Origin: Cellulosilyticum sp. I15G10I2
GTDB taxonomy: Bacteria > Bacillota > Clostridia > Lachnospirales > Cellulosilyticaceae
Direction of reading: 5' to 3'
NCBI RefSeq assembly: GCF_900095725.1
Contig: NZ_FMMP01000007.1
Span: 248,001 to 312,000, forward strand
Length of the DNA stretch: 64,000 nt
Both the position numbers and the translations under genes were made by a program. Below the pieces are notes generated by a model. The model searched no databases. It worked only from the letters and a program-made list of their open reading frames with translations, and was not told where the DNA came from. Shown piece after piece: positions 52,840-62,691 of this stretch; within the stretch, counting starts at the first letter, position 1; each line of letters starts with the position of its first letter.

Positions 52840-55098
52840 ATGCCTGCTGTCGATATCATTATAAAAGGTATAGTGCAAGGTGTAGGTTTCAGGCCATTTG
52901 TCTATCAACTTGCACATCTTTACACCCTCACTGGAAATGTTAAGAATAGCTCTATGGGGGTTTATATTCATTTAGAAGGTGCTTCTCAAAACATTAATTT
53001 ATTTTTAGAAGCCCTCCCTGAAAAAGCTCCTAGCTTATCTAAAATAGAGGAAATACTAACAAGACCTGCTCAAATAGAGGGTTATACCACATTTACAATA
53101 TTGGCTAGTACTTTTGAAGAGGGTGCTTTAACACTTTTATCGCCTGATATTGCTATTTGTCCTGATTGCTTATCCGATATAAATAACTCAAAAAATCAAA
53201 GACGTTATCAGTATGCCTTTACTAATTGCACAAACTGCGGACCTCGTTTTTCCATTATTAAAGCATTACCTTATGATAGGCCCTTTACTACAATGCAGGA
53301 TTTTAATATGTGTCCTGACTGCAAAGAAGAATATGAAAATCCTTTAGACAGACGTTTCCACGCACAGCCTACTTGCTGCAAAATCTGTGGCCCACAACTT
53401 AAGTTATTAGACCATCAAGGTAATCCACTATTGGATACCGATCTATTTCAAAAAGCACGTTCACTTATTAAATCAGGTTATATCATAGCTGTAAAAGGTA
53501 TCGGCGGCTTTCATCTTATCTGTGATGCAACTTCCCAAGAGACTATAAAGACGCTCCGAACACGCAAAAACCGCCTCTCTAAGCCCCTCGCCCTAATGAT
53601 GAAAGATTTGGGGACAGTTCTCCAATATTGCAGCTTAGATGCCAAAGAAAAAGACATTTTATGCGGTAGTAAAAAACCTATTTTACTTTTAAGAAAGCGA
53701 AATGATGAACTTCCTTATAATATTTCTTTTGACAATCCCACTTTGGGTATAATGCTTCCTTACGCCCCTTTGCATCACATGTTATTTGATGAAGAACTAC
53801 GCGTACTAGTGGCAACCAGTGCCAATCATTCTGGAATGCCTATGCTATTTAGAAATGAACAGGCTTTAGAAGAACTTAGAGATATTGCTGATTATTTTTT
53901 GGTACACAATCGTGATATCCACATTCCTGTTGACGATTCAGTAGTTAAAGTAACATTAGGTGAAGAAAGGGTTATACGTGGCGCCCGTGGCTATGCCCCC
54001 TCTTTTTTTCATTTTGCTTCAAGCAATGTCCTGGCTTTTGGCAGTGAACTTAAGAATACTTTTTGTCTTTCTAGTAATGATCACTGTTTTATGAGCCAAT
54101 ATATAGGGGACTTAGATACCGTAGAAACGATGGCGCACTATACCCTTAACGTTAACCACTTTAAGCAAATATACAACATTAACCCCAAACTAATAGCTTA
54201 TGATTATCATCCTAACTTTGCTTATAAAAATGACATTAAAGTTTATACGGGACAAAAAGTCGGTATCTATCATCATCATGCACATATTGCAAGCTGTATG
54301 GCTGAAAACAATGTTAACCAGCCAGTAATAGGGGTTGCCTTTGATGGCGTAGGTTATGGTGATGACGGAGCTAGTTGGGGAAGTGAGTTTTTGGTCTGTG
54401 ATTTTAAAGAATTTAAAAGATGCGGACATCTTTCTTACTTTAAGATACCTGGTGGGGATATGGCAACTTTATGGCCATGGCGCTTAGCCCTCAGCTTATT
54501 ATATGAAGCTTTTGATGAAGATCTTGTAAATGTCTTGCCTTCTTATTTAAGTGATAAACCGATATCCTCTATTTTATCTATGCTTAAAAATAATATTTCT
54601 TGTCCGCTAACTTGCAGTATGGGCAGGCTCTTTGACGGTGTTGCCGCACTTCTTGGTTTTACCCATAAGATAAGTTATGAGGCTGAAGCCTGTATTTATC
54701 TCGAAAATCTTGCGCTTGCTGCCCCTGATACCGACAGCGCTTATCACTATGTTGTTCAAGAAATAGATTATGTATGGCTTATTGACACTGTAACTATTAT
54801 TCAAGAGATTGTTTACGACTTGCAAACTGACTGCTCTCATGCCATTATTTCCCGGAAATTTCACAACACAATGGTTTTAGCAGCTTTTGATATCTGCCAA
54901 AAACTTAGAACATCCTCAGGTATTCATCAAGTAGCACTTAGTGGCGGTGTATTTCAAAATGACTTGATCTTTACAAACCTTTATGATTTACTTAATCAAC
55001 ATGATTTTGAGGTGCTTACACATAAACTTGTTCCCTGTAACGATAGCGGACTATCTCTTGGACAGTTAGTGATTGCCTCAGAACTAATAAGGAAGTGA
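52840..55098 (+). CDS. hypF: Carbamoyltransferase HypF
   Basis: Makes the thiocarbamate on HypE from carbamoyl phosphate for cyanide-ligand synthesis. The 752-residue protein has an acylphosphatase domain (about 1-90; GIVQGVGFRPFVYQLA), two zinc-finger pairs (CPDCLSDI with CTNCGPR, and CPDCKEEY with CKICGP, about 105-185), a YrdC-like domain (about 200-385; RTRKNRLSKPLALMM) and a Kae1-like carbamoyltransferase domain (about 385-750; VAFDGVGYGDDGASWGSEF). Full length and motifs indicate an active enzyme. Confidence 0.95.
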   Translation: MPAVDIIIKGIVQGVGFRPFVYQLAHLYTLTGNVKNSSMGVYIHLEGASQNINLFLEALPEKAPSLSKIEEILTRPAQIEGYTTFTILASTFEEGALTLLSPDIAICPDCLSDINNSKNQRRYQYAFTNCTNCGPRFSIIKALPYDRPFTTMQDFNMCPDCKEEYENPLDRRFHAQPTCCKICGPQLKLLDHQGNPLLDTDLFQKARSLIKSGYIIAVKGIGGFHLICDATSQETIKTLRTRKNRLSKPLALMMKDLGTVLQYCSLDAKEKDILCGSKKPILLLRKRNDELPYNISFDNPTLGIMLPYAPLHHMLFDEELRVLVATSANHSGMPMLFRNEQALEELRDIADYFLVHNRDIHIPVDDSVVKVTLGEERVIRGARGYAPSFFHFASSNVLAFGSELKNTFCLSSNDHCFMSQYIGDLDTVETMAHYTLNVNHFKQIYNINPKLIAYDYHPNFAYKNDIKVYTGQKVGIYHHHAHIASCMAENNVNQPVIGVAFDGVGYGDDGASWGSEFLVCDFKEFKRCGHLSYFKIPGGDMATLWPWRLALSLLYEAFDEDLVNVLPSYLSDKPISSILSMLKNNISCPLTCSMGRLFDGVAALLGFTHKISYEAEACIYLENLALAAPDTDSAYHYVVQEIDYVWLIDTVTIIQEIVYDLQTDCSHAIISRKFHNTMVLAAFDICQKLRTSSGIHQVALSGGVFQNDLIFTNLYDLLNQHDFEVLTHKLVPCNDSGLSLGQLVIASELIRK

Positions 55099-55103
55099 CC
55101 TTT

Positions 55104-55322
55104 ATGTGTATTGCCATCCCTGGAAAAGTTATAGAAATATATCCCTATGAAGCCTTAGTAGACTTTGGGAAAGTCCAAAAAAGAGTGAGTACTCATCTTA
55201 TAGACGATATTAAAATAAATGATTATATTTTAGTACATGCAGGTTATGGTGTTGTAAAAATAGATGAACAAGAAGCATTAGATACACTTGAAGTATTTAA
55301 GATGCTCTGTTCCGACCTTTAA
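55104..55322 (+). CDS. hypC: Hydrogenase assembly chaperone HypC
   Basis: Small chaperone of 73 residues that, with HypD, carries the Fe(CN)2CO moiety. The start at 55104 is certain because the essential Cys must be residue 2 (MCIAIPGKV); upstream in-frame codons overlap hypF and are not used. Last gene of the first hyp block; a chemoreceptor gene separates it from hypD. Confidence 0.95.
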   Translation: MCIAIPGKVIEIYPYEALVDFGKVQKRVSTHLIDDIKINDYILVHAGYGVVKIDEQEALDTLEVFKMLCSDL

Positions 55323-55409
55323 ACAGGTATACTTATGAACCCTGCCATCCCCAATCAATGTATTTGTATTATAAAAGGTGATTATCAATAAGCCAAATTC
55401 TCCTAAGCA

Positions 55410-55438
55410 TTGACAAATTGCATTTTTTGTCATAATAT
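55410..55438 (+). promoter_or_regulatory. Chemoreceptor promoter with embedded inverted repeat
   Basis: TTGACA (55410-55415), a 17-nt spacer and TAATAT (55433-55438). The inverted repeat TGACAAA/TTTGTCA (55411-55417 and 55426-55432) fills the space between the two boxes, a strong position for a repressor. It indicates that the chemoreceptor gene is transcribed independently of the hyp genes. Confidence 0.65.
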
Positions 55439-55522
55439 AGTATTTTTTATCAATAAATGTTGAATTTCCATATCCTTCATGCTATTATTAAAATAAAATG
55501 ACTGTAGCACGAAAGGATGTTA

Positions 55523-56974
55523 ATGATGGATATGAGTCTTATGAAAAACTATGTGCGAAAGGTAAATAAAACGATAGCCTTTTTTTTGATATTAATAGCT
55601 TCTATTTTATTTTATTTTGGCATTTCTTCACAATTGCCATTTTTATTCTTAAATGCTTTAGTCTATGTAGTAGTAGCCGCAATCGTAGGTATTTTTTACT
55701 ATCAAAAAAAGTTCGAAATATTTTCAGCTTATCTGATTTCATTTACAATGTGTATTGCTTTTTTTCCTGTTGTTCAAGGTATAGGATCTATGTATCTTAT
55801 GCTTTTGCCTCTTAGTGTAGCAGCCCTATACTTTGATAAGAAATTATTTATCTCATGTACTATTTTTTTAAACACTGGCTTAATCATTAGAGAACTTGTT
55901 ATTAACCAAACCGGCATCTCTTTATTTCAGCCATTACTCTTTGTTAATTTAATTGTACTTATTTTATTTTTTATGTCTAAAGGTGGCACAGATCTTATTT
56001 TGTTAGCTGTAGCAGAAGGTCAGAAATCTAATGACTTACTGAATCAATTAAAAAATACAATCGATGTTATACAAACAAACTCTCAAGTATTAAATAATAA
56101 TATTTCAAACTGTAACACCCATTTACAAACAGCAAAAGTTAATACTGATGATCTATCAAATAGTATTCATGAAATATCTACGGGAGTCATGGGGCAAACT
56201 GAAAGTGTTTCTAGTATAAATGATATGATGCATCAAGCAAGCGACAAATTTTCTAAACTAAATAATCTTTCTGTACAACTTTCAGATATTTCATCTCAGG
56301 CAAGTAGTATAGTTTTATTAAGTTCAGAAAAAATAAATAAGATGGATCAACAAATGAATATCATAAACCAAGCTGTTGTAAAATCTTTTTCTACAGTACA
56401 AGAATTAGATAATGATATGGATCAGGTCAATACTTTTCTTTCTGGTATAACACAAATTGCAACACAAACTAATTTATTGGCTCTTAATGCAGCAATAGAA
56501 GCTGCAAGGGCTGGAGAAGCTGGTAAAGGTTTTGCTGTAGTCGCTGATGAGGTCAGAAATCTTGCCGAACAAAGTGCAAACACCGTTAAACAGATTAATG
56601 AAATTATTGAGAACATAAAAAATAAAACTAAAAATGTTTTGGCAGATGTACATAACGGTAACGTAGCCACACAAGATGGTGAATTAATTGTAAAACAAGT
56701 AAGTCAAAGTTTCGAGAACATCCAATCATCATTTAAAAAAATTGATCAATATATATCTAATGAACATATTCAAATCGAAAATACTATGGAGTTATTCTTG
56801 GATATAGAGCATGAAACTGAAAGTATAGCCAGCATTTCTCAAGAACATGCGGCCGCAACAGAAGAACTTACCGCTACGATTCAACTTCATAGTGAAAATA
56901 TTGAAAGTATTTCTGTTCTAATGGAAGAAATCAAAAGCGCCAGCGATAATTTACATGCTATTATTAAAGAATAA
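55523..56974 (+). CDS. Methyl-accepting chemotaxis protein without large external sensor
   Basis: Chemoreceptor of about 484 residues. The N terminus (about 10-170) is a block of five to six hydrophobic segments with no sizeable extracellular domain, so it would sense a membrane or intracellular state. There is no clear HAMP. The signalling domain (about 200-480) holds the hairpin tip [31 protein letters not shown]-type sequence (key residues seen in pieces: [29 protein letters not shown]). The start is placed at 55523 from the GAAAGGA spacing; nearby ATGs are possible. It splits the hyp genes; a link with hydrogen or redox taxis is conjecture. Confidence 0.88.
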   Translation: MMDMSLMKNYVRKVNKTIAFFLILIASILFYFGISSQLPFLFLNALVYVVVAAIVGIFYYQKKFEIFSAYLISFTMCIAFFPVVQGIGSMYLMLLPLSVAALYFDKKLFISCTIFLNTGLIIRELVINQTGISLFQPLLFVNLIVLILFFMSKGGTDLILLAVAEGQKSNDLLNQLKNTIDVIQTNSQVLNNNISNCNTHLQTAKVNTDDLSNSIHEISTGVMGQTESVSSINDMMHQASDKFSKLNNLSVQLSDISSQASSIVLLSSEKINKMDQQMNIINQAVVKSFSTVQELDNDMDQVNTFLSGITQIATQTNLLALNAAIEAARAGEAGKGFAVVADEVRNLAEQSANTVKQINEIIENIKNKTKNVLADVHNGNVATQDGELIVKQVSQSFENIQSSFKKIDQYISNEHIQIENTMELFLDIEHETESIASISQEHAAATEELTATIQLHSENIESISVLMEEIKSASDNLHAIIKE

Positions 56975-57032
56975 ACTATTTTTGTTTACAAGAATTTAGC
57001 CTATTTTATAGTCAATTCTTCTTATCGTACAT

Positions 57033-57101
57033 AATCCTATAAAGCCCTTGAATATATATATAAGATATTATATATATTCAAGGGCTTTATAGGATTTTTT
57101 T
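57033..57101 (+). terminator. Long terminator between the chemoreceptor gene and hypD
   Basis: Perfect 26-bp stem (57033-57058 with 57071-57096) followed by seven T. It ends the chemoreceptor transcript, so hypD and hypE need their own promoter in 57102-57231, which I could not identify. Confidence 0.85.
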
Positions 57102-57231
57102 GAATGTATCACTGTATCTTTTCTTCAAAAATAAATACATGTTCTAAAAACGTCTTGCCACCCCCAATAATTTTTGTGTTATTACAACGTATTTAAAATT
57201 CTCCATTCCTACTATATAAGCAGGTGAATTT

Positions 57232-58335
57232 ATGACATCTATCCATCAATTTAAAGATTCAATACTCGCTCAAAGGTTACTGGATAAAACCCATCAATTA
57301 AATAACAGTCCCCAAAACACTGGTCAAAAACCATTGCATATTATGGAAGTCTGTGGCAGCCATACCTTGAGTATTTATAAGTATGGCATAGATAAACTTT
57401 TGCCTTCTTATATCAGCCTTCTATCTGGCCCTGGCTGCCCTGTGTGTGTAACAGACACCAGTTATATCGATCTGGCTGTCCACTTGGCTAGAGACCACAA
57501 TATAATTATCGCTACTTTTGGTGATATGCTAAGAGTGCCTGGTACGCAGATATCATTAAGTACCACCCGAGCCCATGGCGCGGATATCAGAGTGGTCTAT
57601 ACGCCTCTTGACTGTATCTCTCTTGCTAAACTCTATCCTGATAAAGAAATCGTCTTTCTTGGAATAGGATTTGAAACAACGGCTCCTGCCATTGCCCTTA
57701 CCCTTAAGGAGGCAATAGCACAATCGCTCAACAACTTAAGTATGCTATTTAGCTTAAAAACAATGCCTTATGCAATGGAAAGTCTTATCTTTGATGAAAC
57801 CCTATGTATAGATGGTTTTATATGCCCTGGGCATGTAGCTGCTGTAATAGGCTCAGAACCATTTGAATACTTAGCCCAAAAATATCATATCCCCATGGTG
57901 ATCGCAGGTTTTGAATGTGTGGATTTGATTGGAGCCATCTACAAGCTTATGCTAATGATCAATAGCAAAGATTATAGCTGCCAAAACCTTTATAAACGGG
58001 TTGTTGAATCAAAGGGCAATACAAACGCCCTCACCCTTTTAGATGAAATATTTGAAATAGTGGATAGCTCTTGGCGTGGACTTGGTATTATTTCTAAAAC
58101 AGGCTTATCCTTAAAGCCTGAGTTTAATGCTTTTAATGCACTCTTAAAGTTTAACTTAACTTTACCTGATGTTAAAGTAACACCAGGCTGTATATGTGGC
58201 TCAATCTTAAAGGGGATCAAAAAACCTATAGAGTGCCCACACTATAAAACTAAGTGTACGCCCGAATCTCCCATAGGTGCATGTATGGTATCTAGCGAGG
58301 GAACATGTATGAATTTTTATAAATATAATAATTGA
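57232..58335 (+). CDS. hypD: Hydrogenase formation protein HypD
   Basis: Iron-sulfur scaffold for the Fe(CN)2CO unit, 367 residues. Motifs are EVCGSHT near residue 40, GPGCPVCVT near residue 67, the GFETTAP segment near 145, the GF(I)CPGHVAAVIG segment near 200, and the C-terminal [4Fe-4S] cysteines in CICGSILKG, CPHYKTKC and CMVS. It is 9 bp upstream of hypE and separated from hypC by the chemoreceptor gene. Confidence 0.95.
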   Translation: MTSIHQFKDSILAQRLLDKTHQLNNSPQNTGQKPLHIMEVCGSHTLSIYKYGIDKLLPSYISLLSGPGCPVCVTDTSYIDLAVHLARDHNIIIATFGDMLRVPGTQISLSTTRAHGADIRVVYTPLDCISLAKLYPDKEIVFLGIGFETTAPAIALTLKEAIAQSLNNLSMLFSLKTMPYAMESLIFDETLCIDGFICPGHVAAVIGSEPFEYLAQKYHIPMVIAGFECVDLIGAIYKLMLMINSKDYSCQNLYKRVVESKGNTNALTLLDEIFEIVDSSWRGLGIISKTGLSLKPEFNAFNALLKFNLTLPDVKVTPGCICGSILKGIKKPIECPHYKTKCTPESPIGACMVSSEGTCMNFYKYNN

Positions 58336-58344
58336 GGTGATCGT

Positions 58345-59343
58345 ATGGAGCTAGTAACTTTGGCACATGGAAGCGGCGGAACTGAATCCTATAAACTTAT
58401 TCATGATTTATTTTTCTCCTATTTTAGCAATGATATTTTATGCAGGCAAAATGATGCTAGCTTAGTTGAGCCTATAGACGGCAAAATAGCCATTACAACA
58501 GATAGCTTTGTTATAAATCCTCTGTTTTTTCCTGGGGGAGATATTGGCAAACTTGCTGTATGTGGCACTATCAATGATTTAAGTGTAAGTGGTGCAAGGC
58601 CCCTTTATATCACAGCAGGTTTTATTATTGAAGAAGGCTTTAATATGTGTCCTCTAGAAAAAATAGTCTATTCTATGGCAAAAGCTGCAAAGGCTGCAAA
58701 AGTTAAGATCATCGCTGGAGATACTAAAGTTGTAGAAAAAGGAAAGTGTGATGGGATCTATATTAATACTACAGGAGTAGGGGTCATAGATCATTATGAG
58801 TTACGCCACGAACTGCAAGTTGGGGATCAGATCATCGTAAGCGGCTCTTTAGGTGACCATGGTGCATGCATTATGAGTAAACGGGAAATGTTAGGCTTTA
58901 ATAGCCTGCTTAAAAGTGATTGTGCATCTTTACACGAAGTTACAGAGACTATCCTAAATGTAAGCCCTCATGTACGTATCATGCGTGATCCTACCCGTGG
59001 AGGCCTTGCAACAACTTTAAATGAGCTTATCTTAAATACAACCAAAAGTATAATGGTTTATGAAAAAGACTTACCTATTAAAGAAGAAGTTCAAAACTTC
59101 TGTGACCTTCTGGGCCTTGACCCCCTATACGTTGCAAACGAAGGTAAACTTATTTGCATAGTATCTAAAGAAGACAGTTACAAAGTAGTAAATGCTATGC
59201 AAAATCATTCTTTAAGTCAGGATGCACGGATTATAGGTGAGGTTATATCTGATACCTCTAATAAAGTCTATCTTAAAACCTTTCTTGGGAGTACTAAGCT
59301 GCTACCTATGTCAACTGGTGAGCTACTGCCTCGCATTTGTTAA
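58345..59343 (+). CDS. hypE: Hydrogenase expression/formation protein HypE
   Basis: ATP-dependent dehydratase that turns the C-terminal thiocarbamate into thiocyanate for delivery of cyanide. The 332-residue protein begins with AHGSGGTESYKLI, has the PurM-type ATP-binding segments (DSFVINPLFFPGGDIG, DPTRGGLATTLNE) and ends in PRIC, with the essential C-terminal Cys. AGGTGAT precedes the start. Terminator at 59345-59382. Confidence 0.95.
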   Translation: MELVTLAHGSGGTESYKLIHDLFFSYFSNDILCRQNDASLVEPIDGKIAITTDSFVINPLFFPGGDIGKLAVCGTINDLSVSGARPLYITAGFIIEEGFNMCPLEKIVYSMAKAAKAAKVKIIAGDTKVVEKGKCDGIYINTTGVGVIDHYELRHELQVGDQIIVSGSLGDHGACIMSKREMLGFNSLLKSDCASLHEVTETILNVSPHVRIMRDPTRGGLATTLNELILNTTKSIMVYEKDLPIKEEVQNFCDLLGLDPLYVANEGKLICIVSKEDSYKVVNAMQNHSLSQDARIIGEVISDTSNKVYLKTFLGSTKLLPMSTGELLPRIC

Positions 59344-59344
59344 G

Positions 59345-59382
59345 AAAGATCCTCATATGAAGCATCATATGGGGATCTTTTA
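59345..59382 (+). terminator. Terminator after hypE
   Basis: 16-bp stem with one G-U pair (59345-59360 with 59365-59380), 4-nt loop and short T run. It closes the hydrogenase locus. Confidence 0.8.
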
Positions 59383-59484
59383 AGCTGCAGATATTTGTAC
59401 CACAACAGAGCCCATACGATCTGTTGTCATCTAAGCACAAGAGAAACTACACTCAATAGAACTACTAGTTGATATACAAAACGC

Positions 59485-59532
59485 TTGACGATCATTAATA
59501 ATAATTATATAATTACTTGAGAATGATTATTA
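59485..59532 (+). promoter_or_regulatory. Promoter and Fur-type box of the iron ABC operon
   Basis: TTGACG (59485-59490), a 17-nt spacer and a perfect TATAAT (59508-59513). TGAGAATGATTATTA (59518-59532) matches the 7-1-7 Fur box (TGATAATnATTATCA) at 13 of 15 positions and covers the expected start of transcription, so iron-loaded Fur would block initiation. Confidence 0.8.
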
Positions 59533-59600
59533 AATTCACCTGTTAACTAGACTCAACTATTGTATTCTAAATTATAGTAATTATATCGAAAGGACTTATC

Positions 59601-60665
59601 ATGAAACTCAAACTATTAAACTCAATCCTATCAGTATCGCTTGCATACTCACTCCTCTTAACAGGATGTGCAAACTCAAACGCCTATTCCGATGCCGCTC
59701 AAGCTGCTACAACACCAATAGTAACAGAAATAGCCACTACAGAATCTGAGGCAATCTATCCTATTTCAATTAAGCATGCTTTCGGTGAAACGGTTATTCA
59801 AACTAAACCCGAACGTGTCGCTACGATAGCGTGGGGAAATCACGATCTTCCACTAGCATTAGGGGTGATTCCCGTAGGGATTTCCAAAGCTAACTACGGC
59901 GTGATAGATGAAAGCGGTATGTTACCTTGGACCGCTGCAAAATTTAAAGAATTAGGGGTTGATACGCCTATTCTCTTCGATGATGTCGCTGGCTTAAACT
60001 TTGAAGCCATTGCTGATGTTCAGCCAGATGTTATTTTAGCTGCATACTCAGGGATCACCAAGGAAGAGTATGATTTGTTAAGTGAAATTGCACCTGTAGT
60101 CGCTTATCCATCTCTTCCATGGCAGACATTCTGGCGTGATCAAATTATTTATGATGCAACAGGCATGGGCATGCAAACCGAAGGTGAAGCACTTATCCAG
60201 GAACTTGAACAATTAATCACAGCCAAAACAAGTGAATACCCTCAAATCCAAGGAAAAACTGCTGCATTCTTTTATTTTAATCCTGCAGACTTAGGTAACT
60301 TCTATGTTTACTTGCCTAATGACCCCCGTGCTGCATACCTCTTAGACTTAGGCATGGCAGTTCCTGAAAGTGTCTCTGAACTTGCTAAAGAAGCAACAAG
60401 CTTTGCAGTTCCACTAAGTTCAGAAAATGCGGATCTGCTTTATGATATTGATATGATCATAACTTATGGTAATGATGCTTTACTTACTGCTTTACAGGCA
60501 GATCCACTGCTTGGTACGATTCCTGCCGTTAAGAGAGGCTCTGTAGCCCTTATAGAAGATGGCACACCACTTGCAGCTTCTGGAACACCAAGTGCGCTCT
60601 CCATCCCTGCTACAATTGATGAATATCTTAAAGTTTTAGGAGAGGCAGTGAATAAAGTAGAATGA
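59601..60665 (+). CDS. Iron/siderophore ABC transporter, substrate-binding lipoprotein
   Basis: FecB/FhuD-like binding protein of 354 residues with lipobox LLLTGCANS (Cys about residue 23). The binding fold begins with VIQTKPERVATIAWGNHDLPLALG and has the long backbone helix typical of class III binding proteins. Overlaps by 4 nt with the permease gene. A Fur box controls the operon, so a ferric siderophore or heme is the likely cargo; the precise ligand is unknown. Confidence 0.9.
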   Translation: MKLKLLNSILSVSLAYSLLLTGCANSNAYSDAAQAATTPIVTEIATTESEAIYPISIKHAFGETVIQTKPERVATIAWGNHDLPLALGVIPVGISKANYGVIDESGMLPWTAAKFKELGVDTPILFDDVAGLNFEAIADVQPDVILAAYSGITKEEYDLLSEIAPVVAYPSLPWQTFWRDQIIYDATGMGMQTEGEALIQELEQLITAKTSEYPQIQGKTAAFFYFNPADLGNFYVYLPNDPRAAYLLDLGMAVPESVSELAKEATSFAVPLSSENADLLYDIDMIITYGNDALLTALQADPLLGTIPAVKRGSVALIEDGTPLAASGTPSALSIPATIDEYLKVLGEAVNKVE

Positions 60666-61660
60666 AGACCCGAAAATTAATCCTCATTTTGATTGGAAGT
60701 CTGCTGATTCTATCATTATGCACTTTAGCTTCTTTAGCTTTGGGATCGAAATACATAGGTTTTAATGAAGTCATTGACACTTTGATCCATTCTAGAAAAA
60801 CAACCCTGAATGAACTCATTGTCCATGAAAGAATTCCAAGAACAGTTTTTGGCATCCTTGCCGGAGCTGCTCTTGGCGTTTCTGGAGCACTTATGCAAGC
60901 CATTACCCGTAATCCTATTGCAGATCCCAGTATATTAGGGGTCAATACTGGCGCCTCTTTATCTGTAGTGAGCGGCATAGCATTTTTTAACATTCATGCA
61001 GCACATCAATATATCTGGTTTGCTCTAATTGGAGCGGCTGTAACCGCACTATTTGTATTTACAATCGGCTCAATGGGCTCTGGAGGAGCTACACCCATTA
61101 AACTCGCTTTAGCAGGAGCAGCAACCAGTGCCGCCTTATCGTCTATAGTCAGTGCTGTCATTTTACCTCGTACAGACGTTATGAATGTTTTTCGATTCTG
61201 GCAAGTAGGAAGCATTAGCGGGGCAACTTGGGAAGGTATAACAACCGTTCTCCCCTTTCTTTTAGTCGGAATGATATTAGGTATCCTTTCCAGTCCATCA
61301 TTAGATGCACTAGCCTTAGGTGATGATGTTGCCACGGGGCTCGGAATCCGTACAGGGCTAGTTCGGTTCATCGGGGCTTTTTCAGGCGTTCTATTATGCG
61401 GTGCTGCAACAGCCCTTGCTGGACCCATTGGTTTTGTCGGACTTATGGTTCCACATACGATGCGTATCATCTGTGGACCTAATTTACGTCTCATTATTCC
61501 TATGTCTGCTGTTGGGGGAGCAATCCTCTTAACCGTTTCAGATGTAGTTGGAAGGCTTATTGGCAGCCCAAGTGAATTAGAAGCAGGTATTGTCACCGCT
61601 TTTCTTGGTGCGCCAATATTGATCATTATAGCTATGAGAGCGAAGGTGCGCGCATTATGA
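60662..61660 (+). CDS. FecCD-family iron permease 1
   Basis: Channel subunit of 332 residues with about ten membrane segments. The family motif around RIPRTVFGILAGAALGVSGALMQ and the C-terminal GPIGFVGLMVPHTMRIICGP are present. Forms a heterodimer with the next gene product. Four-nt overlaps on both sides. Confidence 0.93.
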   Translation: MKTRKLILILIGSLLILSLCTLASLALGSKYIGFNEVIDTLIHSRKTTLNELIVHERIPRTVFGILAGAALGVSGALMQAITRNPIADPSILGVNTGASLSVVSGIAFFNIHAAHQYIWFALIGAAVTALFVFTIGSMGSGGATPIKLALAGAATSAALSSIVSAVILPRTDVMNVFRFWQVGSISGATWEGITTVLPFLLVGMILGILSSPSLDALALGDDVATGLGIRTGLVRFIGAFSGVLLCGAATALAGPIGFVGLMVPHTMRIICGPNLRLIIPMSAVGGAILLTVSDVVGRLIGSPSELEAGIVTAFLGAPILIIIAMRAKVRAL

Positions 61661-62691
61661 GAGAAAAAACCGCTAATAAAATCTTATCAGGTTACCATCA
61701 AAGGCGATTGCGTTGGGTGGTAGTGACCCTTATTCTAAGTATTCTCACTTTATCTCTTTGTGTGGCAGCCCTCTTGCTTGGAAATACTTTTTATCCTATT
61801 GATGTTGTCTTTCGTGTTCTTCTCGGTGACCAAATACAAGGGGCATCCTTTACAATTAATACCCTTAGATTGCCAAGGATGATTTCAGGACTATTGGTTG
61901 GCCTAGCTTTTGGCATAGCCGGCAGCACATTTCAGACCATGTTAAGAAATCCCTTAGCAAGTCCTGACATCATAGGTATTACATCTGGTTCAAGTGCTGC
62001 CGCCGTTTTCTGTATTCTTGTTCTTAATGCCAGTGGGAGTGTGGTTTCCATAACAGCTGTTCTCTCAGGGCTGATAGTAGCTGCATTAATCTATTTGCTT
62101 TCAAGAGGCGGAAGTTTTTCTGGTGGACGTTTAATCCTCATTGGGATTGGTATTCAAGCCATGCTGAATGCCACGATCTCATTTCTAATGCTTAGAGCTT
62201 CCCAATATGATGTTCCTGCAGCTCTTAGATGGTTAAGCGGCAGCCTTAACGGTATCCGAATGTCACAAATACCAAGTCTTGCATGTATTGTCATTCTCTT
62301 TGGCATACTTATTCTTCTATTAGGGAGATATCTAAAAATACTTGAACTCGGTGAGCAATCTGCCCTCACCTTAGGAGTCAGAACAGATAGCATACGTCTC
62401 ATGCTTGTCTTAAGTTCAGTCTTCTTGATTGCTTTTGCAACTGCTGTTACAGGCCCAGTTTCATTTGTTGCTTTTCTTGCGGGTCCGATTGCCACACGTC
62501 TTGTAGGCACTGGATCTGCGAACCAATTCCCTGCTGGTCTTGTAGGGGCAAGTTTGGTAATTGGGGCCGACTTGATCGGTCAATTTGCCTTTAATACAAG
62601 ATTCCCTGTCGGAATCATTACAGGTATTCTTGGCGCACCTTATCTTCTCTATCTGCTTATCCGCATGAATCAAACAGGAGGTTCTGCATGA
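61657..62691 (+). CDS. FecCD-family iron permease 2
   Basis: Second channel subunit, 344 residues, about ten membrane segments; motifs LRLPRMISGLLVGLAFGIAG, RNPLASPDIIG and GPVSFVAFLAGPIATRLVG. It overlaps both neighbours by 4 nt. Together with permease 1 it builds the ferric-siderophore channel. Confidence 0.93.
   Translation: MREKTANKILSGYHQRRLRWVVVTLILSILTLSLCVAALLLGNTFYPIDVVFRVLLGDQIQGASFTINTLRLPRMISGLLVGLAFGIAGSTFQTMLRNPLASPDIIGITSGSSAAAVFCILVLNASGSVVSITAVLSGLIVAALIYLLSRGGSFSGGRLILIGIGIQAMLNATISFLMLRASQYDVPAALRWLSGSLNGIRMSQIPSLACIVILFGILILLLGRYLKILELGEQSALTLGVRTDSIRLMLVLSSVFLIAFATAVTGPVSFVAFLAGPIATRLVGTGSANQFPAGLVGASLVIGADLIGQFAFNTRFPVGIITGILGAPYLLYLLIRMNQTGGSA

Noticed and set aside
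60628-60993. 121-codon minus-strand frame
   Set aside because: Antisense of the binding-protein end and the permease start, without ribosome site or recognisable family.
61006-61626. 206-codon minus-strand frame
   Set aside because: Shadow of the FecCD permease gene, which has full family motifs and 4-nt operon overlaps; the antisense product is low-complexity.
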